Positions 53,913 through 61,828 are shown, counted from the first letter of the stretch. The stretch is DNA of 64,000 nt from an uncultured Alphaproteobacteria bacterium (GCA_944393695.1 CALYAY010000001.1:1-64000); one strand, 5' to 3'. Notes: generated by a model from the sequence alone, not told the origin. Program-made: numbers and translations.

Positions 53913-53940
53913 CAGCGATTCCTTCTTATTCTCTTAACAA

Positions 53941-53967
53941 AAAAGCGGGGTTTTAAACCCCACTTCA
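53941..53967 (-). terminator. Terminator-like hairpin in the rimP leader
   Basis: On the minus strand GGGGTTT / AAAACCCC followed by GC and six T residues, about 30 bases before rimP and downstream of a good promoter. It may act as an attenuator, or end transcripts from the upstream gene. Confidence 0.65.
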
Positions 53968-53991
53968 AACTAATATTTTCAATATGCCACC

Positions 53992-54019
53992 TTTATACCA
54001 TAAAAAAATTAAAAATCAA
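53992..54019 (-). promoter_or_regulatory. Promoter of the rimP-nusA-infB operon
   Basis: On the minus strand -35 TTGATT (54014-54019), 16-base spacer, -10 TATAAA (53992-53997). The predicted start is near 53985. Confidence 0.6.
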
Positions 54020-54062
54020 GTCCCAAAAAAACTCTCGTTTGCAACGGAAGTTTTTCCAGCCC

Positions 54063-54884
54063 TCAAAACTCCAGCACCGGCCGGACTCCGTGGAGATCAT
54101 CCTTATAGCCATTATTAGCCACCCCATCGTTGCTGTCAAAATCTGACATCATCGCATTATCGCTGTTATATTCAGAAGACGACCAGATATACGTATACCC
54201 GCCTATCTGGGTGCCCCCGGCGTTCGTCATACCAGTATTAACCGATTGTCGGTTATTGTAATAAGAAGTAAATACACCGGCCGCCGGCAAACACCAGTCC
54301 CCGGCATTCGTTCCCTCTGTCTTGTATTCGTAAGCGGCCCAGGCTGCCGGATAGGTACTTTTATCACCGGCGGCCATAATTTTCTGAGTATTTACACAAC
54401 TGTTCAAATCATAACTGGCACTTCCCTCACCACTAAAGTTAAATAAGGTTGGAATATCAACTTTCCTTGGTCCCCATTCATAATTGCCAATACTATTCAA
54501 AGCCATCACCTGCCCGCGTCCTTCCCCGTTAGTATAGACCACCACACCGATAGGTGTTTTTCCAGGTGTCAGACTGCCGGACGAACAAGTCTGATCAGAA
54601 TAAAAAATTGAGCCGATAACACAGTTTTTTAAAGCATTTTCCTTTTCTATCGTTGTAATTTTGTTTTCAATCTCAGTAACTTTGTTGGTAATTTCCGTTA
54701 CTTTGTTTTTTATGTCTGTTAAAGTGCAGTTCCAGGCATTGCCAAACGGACACTTAATTCCGCCCTCACAAGATGACGAACTTTCATAACCCAAACTCGA
54801 ACAACTCGGCGTCGGAATGCAGGCCGCATATCCTGTTCCTGTACTTATTATAATTCCTACACCCGCTAATAATATCTTTCTCAT
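54063..54884 (-). CDS. Secreted coiled-coil protein with DUF1566-like domain
   Basis: A 273-residue protein with signal peptide (MRKILLAGVGIIISTGTGYA). After a short Cys-rich section (~20-50) a heptad coiled coil (VTEITNKVTEIENKITTIEK, ~58-80) leads to a DUF1566-like C-terminal domain: KTPIGVVVYTNGEGRGQVMA, then WCLPAAGVFTSYYNN, YIWSSSEYN and the terminal GVRPVLEF. Coiled coil plus head domain suggests a surface trimer. AAGGTTATG: AGGAG lies upstream of the start. It lies upstream of rimP with its own transcript. Confidence 0.8.
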   Translation of the reverse strand: MRKILLAGVGIIISTGTGYAACIPTPSCSSLGYESSSSCEGGIKCPFGNAWNCTLTDIKNKVTEITNKVTEIENKITTIEKENALKNCVIGSIFYSDQTCSSGSLTPGKTPIGVVVYTNGEGRGQVMALNSIGNYEWGPRKVDIPTLFNFSGEGSASYDLNSCVNTQKIMAAGDKSTYPAAWAAYEYKTEGTNAGDWCLPAAGVFTSYYNNRQSVNTGMTNAGGTQIGGYTYIWSSSEYNSDNAMMSDFDSNDGVANNGYKDDLHGVRPVLEF

Positions 54885-55071
54885 AACCTTTCTCCTTATT
54901 ATATTAGTTGTTAATAATATTTGTTTCTCCTCCTATCCTCTCCCTAAAACCTTAGGACTCTACCCCTCTTCTTTTCCCTCCCTGAAAACTCAGGGAGGGT
55001 CAGGGTGGGTTTCATTATTCTTTTCTCTGTTTTTCCCTCTCTCTTCTCTGTCATCCTCCCCCCCCTCTCTT

Positions 55072-55103
55072 TGTCATCCTCGGGCTTGACCCGAGGATCC
55101 AGG
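55072..55103. repeat. GTCATCCTCGGG palindrome, copy 3
   Basis: CCTCGGGCTTGACCCGAGG followed by ATCCAGG, the commonest form of this alphaproteobacterial palindrome. Copy 2 (32135-32165) is CATTCCCGGCTTGACCGGGAATCC in shape. Confidence 0.8.
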
Positions 55104-55250
55104 CTAGGAAAGAAGCTGCTTTATCTAACCTGGATACTCCAATCAAGTTGGAGTATGACAGTGCTTATTTCTTCTCCTTTCTCCCTTTACCTCTCCCTAT
55201 GAGAGGAGAGAGGTCGGAGCGTAAGCTCCGGGTGAAGGTGATAAAATAAA

Positions 55251-55294
55251 CTGTCATCCCTCGTTCAGCGCCAGTCTGAACGTCAAGGGATCTT
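55251..55294. repeat. First half of the two-part module, copy 4
   Basis: The ATCCCT...GTTCAG/CTGAAC...AGGGAT unit alone, without the ATGAGAGGG half. Confidence 0.8.
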
Positions 55295-55475
55295 CCTTAT
55301 TGCTCTCTCCCCTTTCAAAAGGGGAGCCGGAGGGGTCAAATAGCGCCGCTTCATTCTCCCCAATATAACAAGGGATTGATATTTGGGCGGGCTGCGCCGC
55401 ATATTTTCGACGAAGTGTACAACAACGGGTACATGAGGAGAAAATACGCAAGCATGACGCCCGAAAAGCAATTCC

Positions 55476-56534
55476 TCACCCTCCGCAGAAGTCACAATAA
55501 TCCGTACAATTCGTGGCACAGCCGGTGGCGTACCAAAGGCCCGAGCATTCCTCATACTGACATATGGTGCAGCTCGGACAGGTGGTGTATTCTCCCAAGT
55601 TCGGGCAGGCCTTACAATTGTCATACATCGTGGTTGTTCCCGACAAACAAGTCGAGGCTCCGGCTTCACCGCCCATAGAACCGCAGTCCATAAAACCGTC
55701 GCAGGGATTGGGTTTTATCTTGTAATGCTCTTGCCCGTCACAACCGGTACAGCTTTCCCCATCTTGGACATAGCCGTCGGGAATGGTGGTGTTATCATAA
55801 CCCGCACAGGCGTTGCAGCAAGTGCCGTAAGAACTGTCATAAGAACATCTGTCATCACTTAATTGCTGGCCGGTTCCGCATTCGTCAACATAACCGGGGT
55901 TTAATTCCTGACAGGCACGCTCAGTATCTTTTTCACATGAGGCATATTTCCCGTCGCACGCCTCACCAACCCCATAATAAGGAACTTCACAGGTCACATA
56001 ATTTGAGGGACAGGAGGAAACACATTTTTCGAAATAATCACTATCGTAGGGGCAGGTGTTGACGGGTTCTTGGCCTTCGGGGCAGGAGGTTTGGGTATAG
56101 CCTTCCTGACGACAGCGCTCCTCATTATCCAAATCATAATCATCACCTCCGGGACCGCCGGGAGCCCTGTGTCCGTCATCATCGGCATTGTTGCCGCTAA
56201 ACTCATTCCCCGAACAGGCCGAGGTATCGGTTACAAAACAGGTGGCCGCGAGTTGGATGAGGGTGGTGTTGTGAAACCCTCCCCACCCCCTCCCTAAGTC
56301 TTTAGGGAGGGGATAGAATAGAGAGCTCCCTGAGTTTTCAGGGAGAGGACAAAAGGCAGAAGACAACAACACTTCCTCCGGATGAGAGGTGTGTGTGAAG
56401 TGTGTGTTATAGACAGATGTAATCGCATCTGGAAGAGATGACTGAGGGGAATAAGCCGCCTGAGCTATGCCACAGGGCATAAGCAGCAGCCCTGATGCTG
56501 AAATAAGCAATAATGCTTTGTTACTGTTCATCAT
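55476..56534 (-). CDS. Secreted Cys-rich protein with an in-frame palindromic repeat
   Basis: A 352-residue protein with a signal peptide (LLISASGLLLMPCGIAQA). From residue ~140 to the end it has about 45 Cys in repeated short loops (CPEGQEPVNTCPYDSDYFEK, CDGKYASCEK, CKACPNLGEYTTCPSCTICQ), probably paired in disulfides and exposed outside the cell. Residues ~62-88 (CPLPENSG ... PLPKDLGRGWGGF) are encoded by a repeat otherwise found between genes. AAGGTG lies before a double ATG (56534/56531). Family unknown; adhesin or surface role is a guess. Confidence 0.76.
   Translation of the reverse strand: MMNSNKALLLISASGLLLMPCGIAQAAYSPQSSLPDAITSVYNTHFTHTSHPEEVLLSSAFCPLPENSGSSLFYPLPKDLGRGWGGFHNTTLIQLAATCFVTDTSACSGNEFSGNNADDDGHRAPGGPGGDDYDLDNEERCRQEGYTQTSCPEGQEPVNTCPYDSDYFEKCVSSCPSNYVTCEVPYYGVGEACDGKYASCEKDTERACQELNPGYVDECGTGQQLSDDRCSYDSSYGTCCNACAGYDNTTIPDGYVQDGESCTGCDGQEHYKIKPNPCDGFMDCGSMGGEAGASTCLSGTTTMYDNCKACPNLGEYTTCPSCTICQYEECSGLWYATGCATNCTDYCDFCGG
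56272..56352. repeat. Palindromic repeat inside a coding sequence
   Basis: Two units, CCCTCCCTAAGTCTTTAGGG and CTCCCTGAGTTTTCAGGGAG, adjoining GAAACCCTCCCC. They match the repeats at 520-571, 32218-32265 and 54960-55015 but here lie in frame in the gene at 55476-56534. Confidence 0.85.
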
Positions 56535-56632
56535 AATATCACCTTTGTCTTGTTGTTGTCTTCACGAATCTTATATTAGCAGAAAATTTTACAAGTGTAA
56601 ATCACTATTTTAATCAAAAGACCATAATTTAA

Positions 56633-56660
56633 ACAAAAAAACTCCCGCTGTTGCGAGAGT
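56633..56660 (-). terminator. Terminator of the 56675 gene
   Basis: An ACTC-CGC / GCG-GAGT interrupted stem with seven T residues on the minus strand. Confidence 0.75.
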
Positions 56661-56674
56661 TATGCAAAAAAAAT

Positions 56675-57139
56675 TCAAGCCACCCGGACCACCGGATAAA
56701 ACTTAACAAAAAGCATATCGCCTTCTGCCGCATAATACCGGTCAATAAAAGCTGAAGACCCTTTAAAAACAGTATAAAAACTCCAACAAGAACAAATATC
56801 TTTTCGTTCCGGTTCCCACCAGTATTCTTCTCCGGGAATCAAAGGTCTTTTACCCAGCAGGCGCATTGTTTCGTTAAACTTAAAAACATCTCCGCCTTTC
56901 ACCAGTCCCGACCAAAAAGATATTGTCCCCAAATTAGCCTTTCTGTTCTTAAACTTAAAAGAAGCACAATAAGCCTTTGCCCGGCTCAGACACATTTTTT
57001 CAGTTCCGCCGTTCACAAAAACCATAAAATCACCAACGATGACTCCCAGCGGTTCTTTTTCCGGCAACAGAAATTCTGAAACTTTTCCTCCTTTATACTT
57101 AACTTTTAAAGGAAGTTTTACTTGCTCTATTTTACCCAT
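56675..57139 (-). CDS. DUF1566-like cytoplasmic protein (family A, member 2)
   Basis: A 154-residue protein without signal peptide. It has the family A order: EPLGVIVGDFMVFVNGG, a SRAKAYCASFKF helix, an FW segment (TISFWSGLVKGGD), MRLLGKRP, EYWWEPE and a final FYPVVRVA. Paralogs at 47975 and 60062 share these landmarks at low identity. The order resembles DUF1566 surface domains. The leader TTAGTTATTATT before the ATG lacks a Shine-Dalgarno. Promoter at 57172-57199 and its own terminator make it a single-gene unit beside lptG. Confidence 0.68.
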   Translation of the reverse strand: MGKIEQVKLPLKVKYKGGKVSEFLLPEKEPLGVIVGDFMVFVNGGTEKMCLSRAKAYCASFKFKNRKANLGTISFWSGLVKGGDVFKFNETMRLLGKRPLIPGEEYWWEPERKDICSCWSFYTVFKGSSAFIDRYYAAEGDMLFVKFYPVVRVA

Positions 57140-57171
57140 AATAATAACTAAAAAATATTAATAACTGCTTC

Positions 57172-57199
57172 ATATTAGCCAATTTTAGACAAAAGTCAA
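57172..57199 (-). promoter_or_regulatory. TTGACT-type promoter of family A member 2
   Basis: On the minus strand -35 TTGACT (57194-57199), 16-base spacer, -10 TAATAT (57172-57177). The TTGACTTTTGTCTAA context recurs at 60665-60679. Confidence 0.65.
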
Positions 57200-57208
57200 A
57201 CAAAAAAG

Positions 57209-58321
57209 CTAACCGTCTTCCAGATGAAGCAAAACCGACACGCTGATTAAAGCCGTTATCAAAATCGGCGTCCAAATCGCCATATCAATCGGAATATATC
57301 CGTTCAGCCCGAAAGCATAAATAACCTGCGAGGAAAAATAAACCACAAATCCGGCAATAATTCCCCCCACAATCAAAAACATCACGCCGCCCCGCCGGCT
57401 GTTGGGACGCAGGGCAAACACCGCCGCCACCAGCACCATGGCACACAACAAAAACGGCGATGACAACAGCGACAAATAGCGTAACTGATGTTTAATCGCC
57501 GAAAATCCCGACTTTTTATAAAAATTAATCGTTTCCGGCAAATCCCAGAAAGAAATCGCTTCCGGATCAATAAAGTTTTCCTTAATCCGATCCGGAGTAA
57601 TTGACGTTTTATATTTAACGCTGCCAACGCTCGTCCGCTCCTTGCCGGCCTCATAAACCTTCACATCCTTCAGCTCAAAGCTGTTATTCTGCAAAACCGC
57701 CATAAAAGCATCAACACTGCGCAAAATCTGGGAATCCCTGTCCAGTTCCAAAATCGAAACATCATACAGATACAGGGTATCCTCATCCTTCTGCCGGACA
57801 GATTTCGCCTGCATAACCAGCACATGATTCTCATCTGCGGCTTCCCTGATCCACAGCCCCTTGTCCGAAAACAGCACCGCTTTCGGATTTTTGGTTTTCA
57901 GCCGATAATCCATTGTTTCATACATCTCATACATTTTCGAGGCAATCGGATTAACCAGCATGATATTAATCAGCCCAATGACAAACACCGCAAACAAAAT
58001 CGGCGTTAAAAATCCCCACACCGAAACACCGGCTGCCCGCACGATAACAAACTCGCTGTTTTTGCTGAAACGCCAAAACGTCACCATCGCCGCAATCATC
58101 ATCACAAACGGAAACACCATATCCATCGTGCGGGGAATTTTCATCAACACCATTTCCAGAACAAATCCCCAGCCGATATCCGGACGGTCAGACACCCTGC
58201 GCAACAGGTCTATAACCTCAAACATAAACACAATCGCCAGAACCATCAGCAGAACAGCAAAAAAATTCCACACAATCTGCCTGATCAGATAAGTTCCTAA
58301 AATGGTATTCGGCTTCATCAA
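57209..58321 (-). CDS. lptG: LPS export ABC transporter permease LptG
   Basis: A 370-residue inner-membrane subunit of the LptB2FG exporter that lifts lipopolysaccharide from the inner membrane. Three N-terminal and three C-terminal membrane segments flank a periplasmic beta-jellyroll (residues ~130-265). Signatures: GTYLIRQIVWNFF, DLLRRVSD, KIPRTMDMVFPFVMMIAAM, NSEFVIVRAAGVSVW. AGGGA lies 6 bases before a double ATG. lptF is not adjacent. Its presence shows an outer membrane with LPS. Confidence 0.94.
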   Translation of the reverse strand: MMKPNTILGTYLIRQIVWNFFAVLLMVLAIVFMFEVIDLLRRVSDRPDIGWGFVLEMVLMKIPRTMDMVFPFVMMIAAMVTFWRFSKNSEFVIVRAAGVSVWGFLTPILFAVFVIGLINIMLVNPIASKMYEMYETMDYRLKTKNPKAVLFSDKGLWIREAADENHVLVMQAKSVRQKDEDTLYLYDVSILELDRDSQILRSVDAFMAVLQNNSFELKDVKVYEAGKERTSVGSVKYKTSITPDRIKENFIDPEAISFWDLPETINFYKKSGFSAIKHQLRYLSLLSSPFLLCAMVLVAAVFALRPNSRRGGVMFLIVGGIIAGFVVYFSSQVIYAFGLNGYIPIDMAIWTPILITALISVSVLLHLEDG

Positions 58322-58389
58322 ACGTCCCTAAAAAATTTCTTTATAGCGTTAACATAAACAAAAACGATTTATTTCGCAATTATTTATTT

Positions 58390-59316
58390 TCAAATAATTC
58401 CCGTTGAAAAATACCTCTCCGCGGCATCCGGCAGAATAACAACGATGTTTTTACGCCGGAAAGCAGGCCTTTCCGCCAGTTTAACCGCGGCACACAAAGC
58501 CGCTCCGGCCGATATTCCCAGCGGCAGCCCCTCGGTTTCGGCCGCTTCATGCACCATTGCCGCCGCCTCATCATCGGTAATATCAAACACCTCGTTGACC
58601 AACGCCTTATCATAAAAAGGCGGCACAAACCCCGCCCCGATGCCCGGAATTTTATGCTCACCAGCCTTTCCGCCGTTCAAAACCGGACTGGAAGCCGGCT
58701 CCACTGCCGCCACATACAAATCCGGATTACAGCTTTTCAAAGCCGAAGCTATGCCCGTCAAAGTTCCCGAAGTTCCCACCGCACTCACCAAAACATCAAT
58801 ATTTCCGCCGGTATCTTCCATCAGCTCCATACTCGTCCCCAGCCGGTGGGCTGCCGGATTGGCCTCATTTTCAAACTGCTTGAGCATCAATGCGTTGGCA
58901 TTTTTCTCAATCAGGATTTCCGCCTTTTTGATTGCCCCGTCCATTCCGTCTTCCGCCGGTGTCAGAATAACCTCCGCCCCGAACAGCTCCATCAGCTTAA
59001 TTCTCTCCCGGCTCATGTTCTCCGGCATCACAATCACCAGCTTATAATTCTTGGCCGCGCACATAGCCGCCAGTGCAATCCCCGTATTCCCGGAAGTTGC
59101 CTCCACAAAAACCGTCTCCGGCGTAATTTTACCGGCCTTTTCCGCCTCTTCCAACATTTTCAGCGCCACTCTGTCCTTAACCGAAAACAACGGATTGTAA
59201 GCCTCGCATTTTCCCAGAAGAACCGCCCCCAGCTTATATTTTTTCATCAGCCGGTTAAGTCTCAGCAGCGGCGTATGCCCCACCATCTCGGTAATCGAAT
59301 TATAAATCTTCCGCAT
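58390..59316 (-). CDS. cysK: Cysteine synthase A
   Basis: A 308-residue PLP enzyme that makes cysteine from O-acetylserine and sulfide. PLP Lys47 in NPLFSVKDRVA, substrate loop TSGNTGIALAAM near 75, and the phosphate-binding turn SAVGTSGTLTGIA near 180. Length fits CysK. The start MRKIYNSITEMVGHTPLLRL is typical. It is divergent from the Sel1 gene at 59424; the 107 bases between hold A/T-rich sequence for two promoters. Confidence 0.95.
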   Translation of the reverse strand: MRKIYNSITEMVGHTPLLRLNRLMKKYKLGAVLLGKCEAYNPLFSVKDRVALKMLEEAEKAGKITPETVFVEATSGNTGIALAAMCAAKNYKLVIVMPENMSRERIKLMELFGAEVILTPAEDGMDGAIKKAEILIEKNANALMLKQFENEANPAAHRLGTSMELMEDTGGNIDVLVSAVGTSGTLTGIASALKSCNPDLYVAAVEPASSPVLNGGKAGEHKIPGIGAGFVPPFYDKALVNEVFDITDDEAAAMVHEAAETEGLPLGISAGAALCAAVKLAERPAFRRKNIVVILPDAAERYFSTGII

Positions 59317-59423
59317 AGGATACCTCTTAAACTTCTTAATTTGTTCATAAGCCGTAAAATAAACTTCTTTTATCCGCTTATTTTGCTATTATAAATCAGA
59401 TTTAAAATTTAAACCTTAAAGAA

Positions 59424-60002
59424 ATGATAAAAACGGCTGTAATTCTCAGTTTATTTTTTGCCTGCGGCTTTAACATATCTTCTGCCGCCGCCATCGGACT
59501 TGATGAAATCTACCGCGACATCGTCCGCTCCGACAACCGCGGCTATCTTCCTTTATACATAAAAAACCGCGAAGCCCCCGACTTTTTATTTGACGATGCC
59601 GAAATAAAAAAATCACAGCAAAATCAGGATATTATAAAACCTCCCGTCGATGAAAACCTGATGATTGATTTTCAAAACCACCGTCTTCTGCACGAACTCG
59701 AAAAAAAAGAAGCAGAACAACGCTGGCAGCAAACACTGGATAATGTCAAAAAAAACCGGGTCACTCCGGCCGACCTTAACGAAATCGAAACCCGCGCGGC
59801 TCAAAATGATCCCGTTGCGGTAGAAGTCAATGCCTTTATGTTTGCCCGCGGCATCGGCGTTAAACCGGATATGATTAAAGCCTTTCACCTCTATCAACAG
59901 GCGGCAAAGCTCAACATTCCCCATGCCGAAGAAAACGCTGCCAAAGTTTATAAAGCCATGACCCCGGCCCAAAAAGAAACGCTTTCTCCCTTTCATAATT
60001 AA
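59424..60002 (+). CDS. Exported protein with a Sel1-like repeat
   Basis: A 192-residue protein with a signal peptide (MIKTAVILSLFFACGFNISS, cleavage near AAA). The middle is charged and helical (HRLLHELEKKEAEQRWQQTL). The C-terminus holds a Sel1/TPR-like repeat: DPVAVEVNAFMFARGIGVKP, then AFHLYQQAAKLNIPHAEENAA. Such repeats bind proteins, often in the envelope. AAAG lies before the ATG. Partner unknown. Confidence 0.78.
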   Translation: MIKTAVILSLFFACGFNISSAAAIGLDEIYRDIVRSDNRGYLPLYIKNREAPDFLFDDAEIKKSQQNQDIIKPPVDENLMIDFQNHRLLHELEKKEAEQRWQQTLDNVKKNRVTPADLNEIETRAAQNDPVAVEVNAFMFARGIGVKPDMIKAFHLYQQAAKLNIPHAEENAAKVYKAMTPAQKETLSPFHN

Positions 60003-60061
60003 AAAAAACCCGGCATCAAACTGTCTCTCTTAAAACAGTTCAAAAGCCAAGGTTTTTTAAC

Positions 60062-60613
60062 TCACTCAAAATCACTAATCGGCCGCACCCGGTGTTTTAT
60101 CCTTTTATAAAACTCAGTGCGTTCATCTTCGTCCTGCCCGCCGAAATAATACGCGGCATTGGAAACCAATTCGGTAGCCGTCCAGTATTTTTCATTCAAA
60201 TCTATCGGATCTCCGCCCAGACGCAGCAGCAAAATATTCAAACGATCCACATTCGGGGCAATAGCCTTTGTCCAAAAAGCATCTTCACCCATTGTTGTCC
60301 GCAATGAAAATCCCGGAAAATCGAGCTTCCGGCAATAATCCCGCCCGTCTTCCCAGCAATATTTTCCGGGAGCATCATGCAAATGAATCAGCTTTCCCAC
60401 CAAAATAATTCCCAAAGGCTTCACTCCTGCAAGTTTCCAACGGGAAATCTTTTTGTTTTCATACAACACATCAAAGGGAAACTGCATGTTATTCCCGTCC
60501 GCCTCCGACAAATCCACAAAAACACCGCCCTCATGCCGGCATAAATCCTGAATTGTACAACCCGAACGAACAAGGATTTTAGCCATTGCCGATAAAACAA
60601 TATCTTTTCTCAT
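60062..60613 (-). CDS. DUF1566-like cytoplasmic protein (family A, member 3)
   Basis: A 183-residue protein without signal peptide. Landmarks shared with 47975 and 56675: VKPLGIILVGKLIHLHDAPG, GRDYCRKLDFPGF, AFWTKAI, LLLRLGGDPIDL, then KYWTATE and RVRPISDFE. The YWTATE...VRPI end is the most DUF1566-like of the three. An extra ~45-residue N-terminal part (CTIQDLCRHEGGVFVDLSEA) is unique. The A/T leader ends TTTATCATT before the ATG and has no Shine-Dalgarno. Promoter at 60651-60679. Confidence 0.7.
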   Translation of the reverse strand: MRKDIVLSAMAKILVRSGCTIQDLCRHEGGVFVDLSEADGNNMQFPFDVLYENKKISRWKLAGVKPLGIILVGKLIHLHDAPGKYCWEDGRDYCRKLDFPGFSLRTTMGEDAFWTKAIAPNVDRLNILLLRLGGDPIDLNEKYWTATELVSNAAYYFGGQDEDERTEFYKRIKHRVRPISDFE

Positions 60614-60650
60614 AATGATAAATTTTATAATTATAATTTCAATGACAATT

Positions 60651-60679
60651 AAAATACGCCGACATTAGACAAAAGTCAA
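60651..60679 (-). promoter_or_regulatory. TTGACT-type promoter of family A member 3
   Basis: On the minus strand -35 TTGACT (60674-60679), 17-base spacer, -10 TATTTT (60651-60656), in the same TTGACTTTTGTCTAA context as 57185-57199. Confidence 0.6.
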
Positions 60680-60684
60680 CAAAA

Positions 60685-61173
60685 TTACATATCCGACAGC
60701 AAATTCTTCGCCGCCGCCAAATGCCAGACATTCATTTTAATATTTCCGGCAGCCACATCTTTAATCTTTGCCCAGACTGCCCAGCCGTTTTCCGGTGTCT
60801 TCCGGATTTCTTCGCTCATCCTCAAACCATACTTTTCGCAGTCATACTTCAGAAAAACCTGATGATAACGATAAAATCCGCCGTCCTCATCATCCGCGTA
60901 ATAATCCGCTTCCTGTTCAAAAACCCGCCCGCTTTTATCCAACATGAGTTCAATTCCCGTTTCTTCATACAACTTGCGAAACAGACAGGCTCTGAAATCT
61001 TCCTGACGCTTCTGCCCGCCGCCGGGAAATTCCCAAACCTCCGCCTGCGGCGGACAAGTCAGCAAAACTCTTCCCTCCTGACACAACACGGCAAAATACC
61101 CCGTTTTCTTTTCGGGAATAACATCATCGGCAAACTTCCGCCGCCCGTATCGGTCGATAAAAAATTCACTCAT
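60685..61173 (-). CDS. Nudix hydrolase
   Basis: A 162-residue protein with a Nudix box starting GGGQKRQEDFRACLF and ending RKLYEETGI (residues ~50-75). The pattern is GX5EX7REUXEEXGU, but the first Glu of the REUXEE part is Lys here; the EE pair that binds Mg is kept. Substrate cannot be told. ATG 61173 overlaps the gmk stop by 8 bases, with AAGG upstream, so translation is coupled. Preceding WEFPGGG is typical of the NTP-cleaving group. Confidence 0.88.
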   Translation of the reverse strand: MSEFFIDRYGRRKFADDVIPEKKTGYFAVLCQEGRVLLTCPPQAEVWEFPGGGQKRQEDFRACLFRKLYEETGIELMLDKSGRVFEQEADYYADDEDGGFYRYHQVFLKYDCEKYGLRMSEEIRKTPENGWAVWAKIKDVAAGNIKMNVWHLAAAKNLLSDM

Positions 61174-61828
61174 CCTTGGCTTCTTTAACCAGTTGCGCCA
61201 CAAAATCCTTCAATCCCGTCTGCCTGACGCGTTTCATCCGCTCTCCGGAAATAATTTTTTGCACTTTGCAAACCGTCTCATCCAGGTTCACATTGACAAT
61301 CACATAGTCAAACTCGTTCCAATGGCTGACTTTTTCACAAAACTGCGCCATCCGCTTGCTGATAGTTTCCTCACTGTCTGTTCCTCTTCCGGTCAGACGC
61401 CGGCGCAATTCCTTGATTGACGGCGGCAGCAGATAAATCGTCACCACATCATCGGGAGCCTTTTCCCTCATCTGACGGGCACCGGCCCAGTCCATGTCAA
61501 ACAACACGTCTTCGCCCACATTCAAAAAACTGTCCACTTCCGAACGCAACGTTCCGTAACGATGTCCGTACTGGGAATCAACCCTTTCATAAAAAGCATC
61601 TTCCTTCACCAGTTTGTCATATTCCTCATCGCTGATAAAATAATAATCAACGCCGTCAACCTCACCTTCGCGTTTTTCGCGGGTCGTAACCGAAACTGAA
61701 AACTTGATATGCTCGTCTTGCGCCAAAACCTCGCGGCAAACCGCTCCTTTTCCGGTTCCCGAAGGCCCTTCGATAATAAACATTGCCCCGCGGCGCACCT
61801 TTTTCAAATGGTCGATAATATTATCCAT
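61166..61828 (-). CDS. gmk: Guanylate kinase
   Basis: A 220-residue enzyme that phosphorylates GMP to GDP. P-loop EGPSGTGKG at residues ~19-27, then VTTREKREGEVDGVDYYFIS (GMP-binding) and VDSQYGHRYGTLRSEV. ATG 61828 has GGGAGAG just upstream; an earlier frame to 61864 adds 12 residues with no matching family. It is the first gene of a gmk-Nudix pair and is divergent from the SDR gene. Confidence 0.97.
   Translation of the reverse strand: MDNIIDHLKKVRRGAMFIIEGPSGTGKGAVCREVLAQDEHIKFSVSVTTREKREGEVDGVDYYFISDEEYDKLVKEDAFYERVDSQYGHRYGTLRSEVDSFLNVGEDVLFDMDWAGARQMREKAPDDVVTIYLLPPSIKELRRRLTGRGTDSEETISKRMAQFCEKVSHWNEFDYVIVNVNLDETVCKVQKIISGERMKRVRQTGLKDFVAQLVKEAKDE

Larger units (their letters stand above)
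54900..55440. repeat. Palindromic repeat cluster 4
   Basis: This gene-free stretch holds a CCCTCCCTGAAAACTCAGGGAGGG-type unit near 54978-55004, a CCTCGGGCTTGACCCGAGG palindrome (55072-55103), a TCCAA/TTGGA unit with GAGTATGACAG, a GAGCGTAAGCTC unit, the GTTCAG/CTGAAC unit (55251-55294) and a CCCCTTTC/AAAGGGG unit. No credible gene was seen. Confidence 0.8.

Noticed and set aside
54900-55670. Small frames around repeat cluster 4
   Set aside because: They run through palindromes or opposite the Cys-rich gene and show no start signals.
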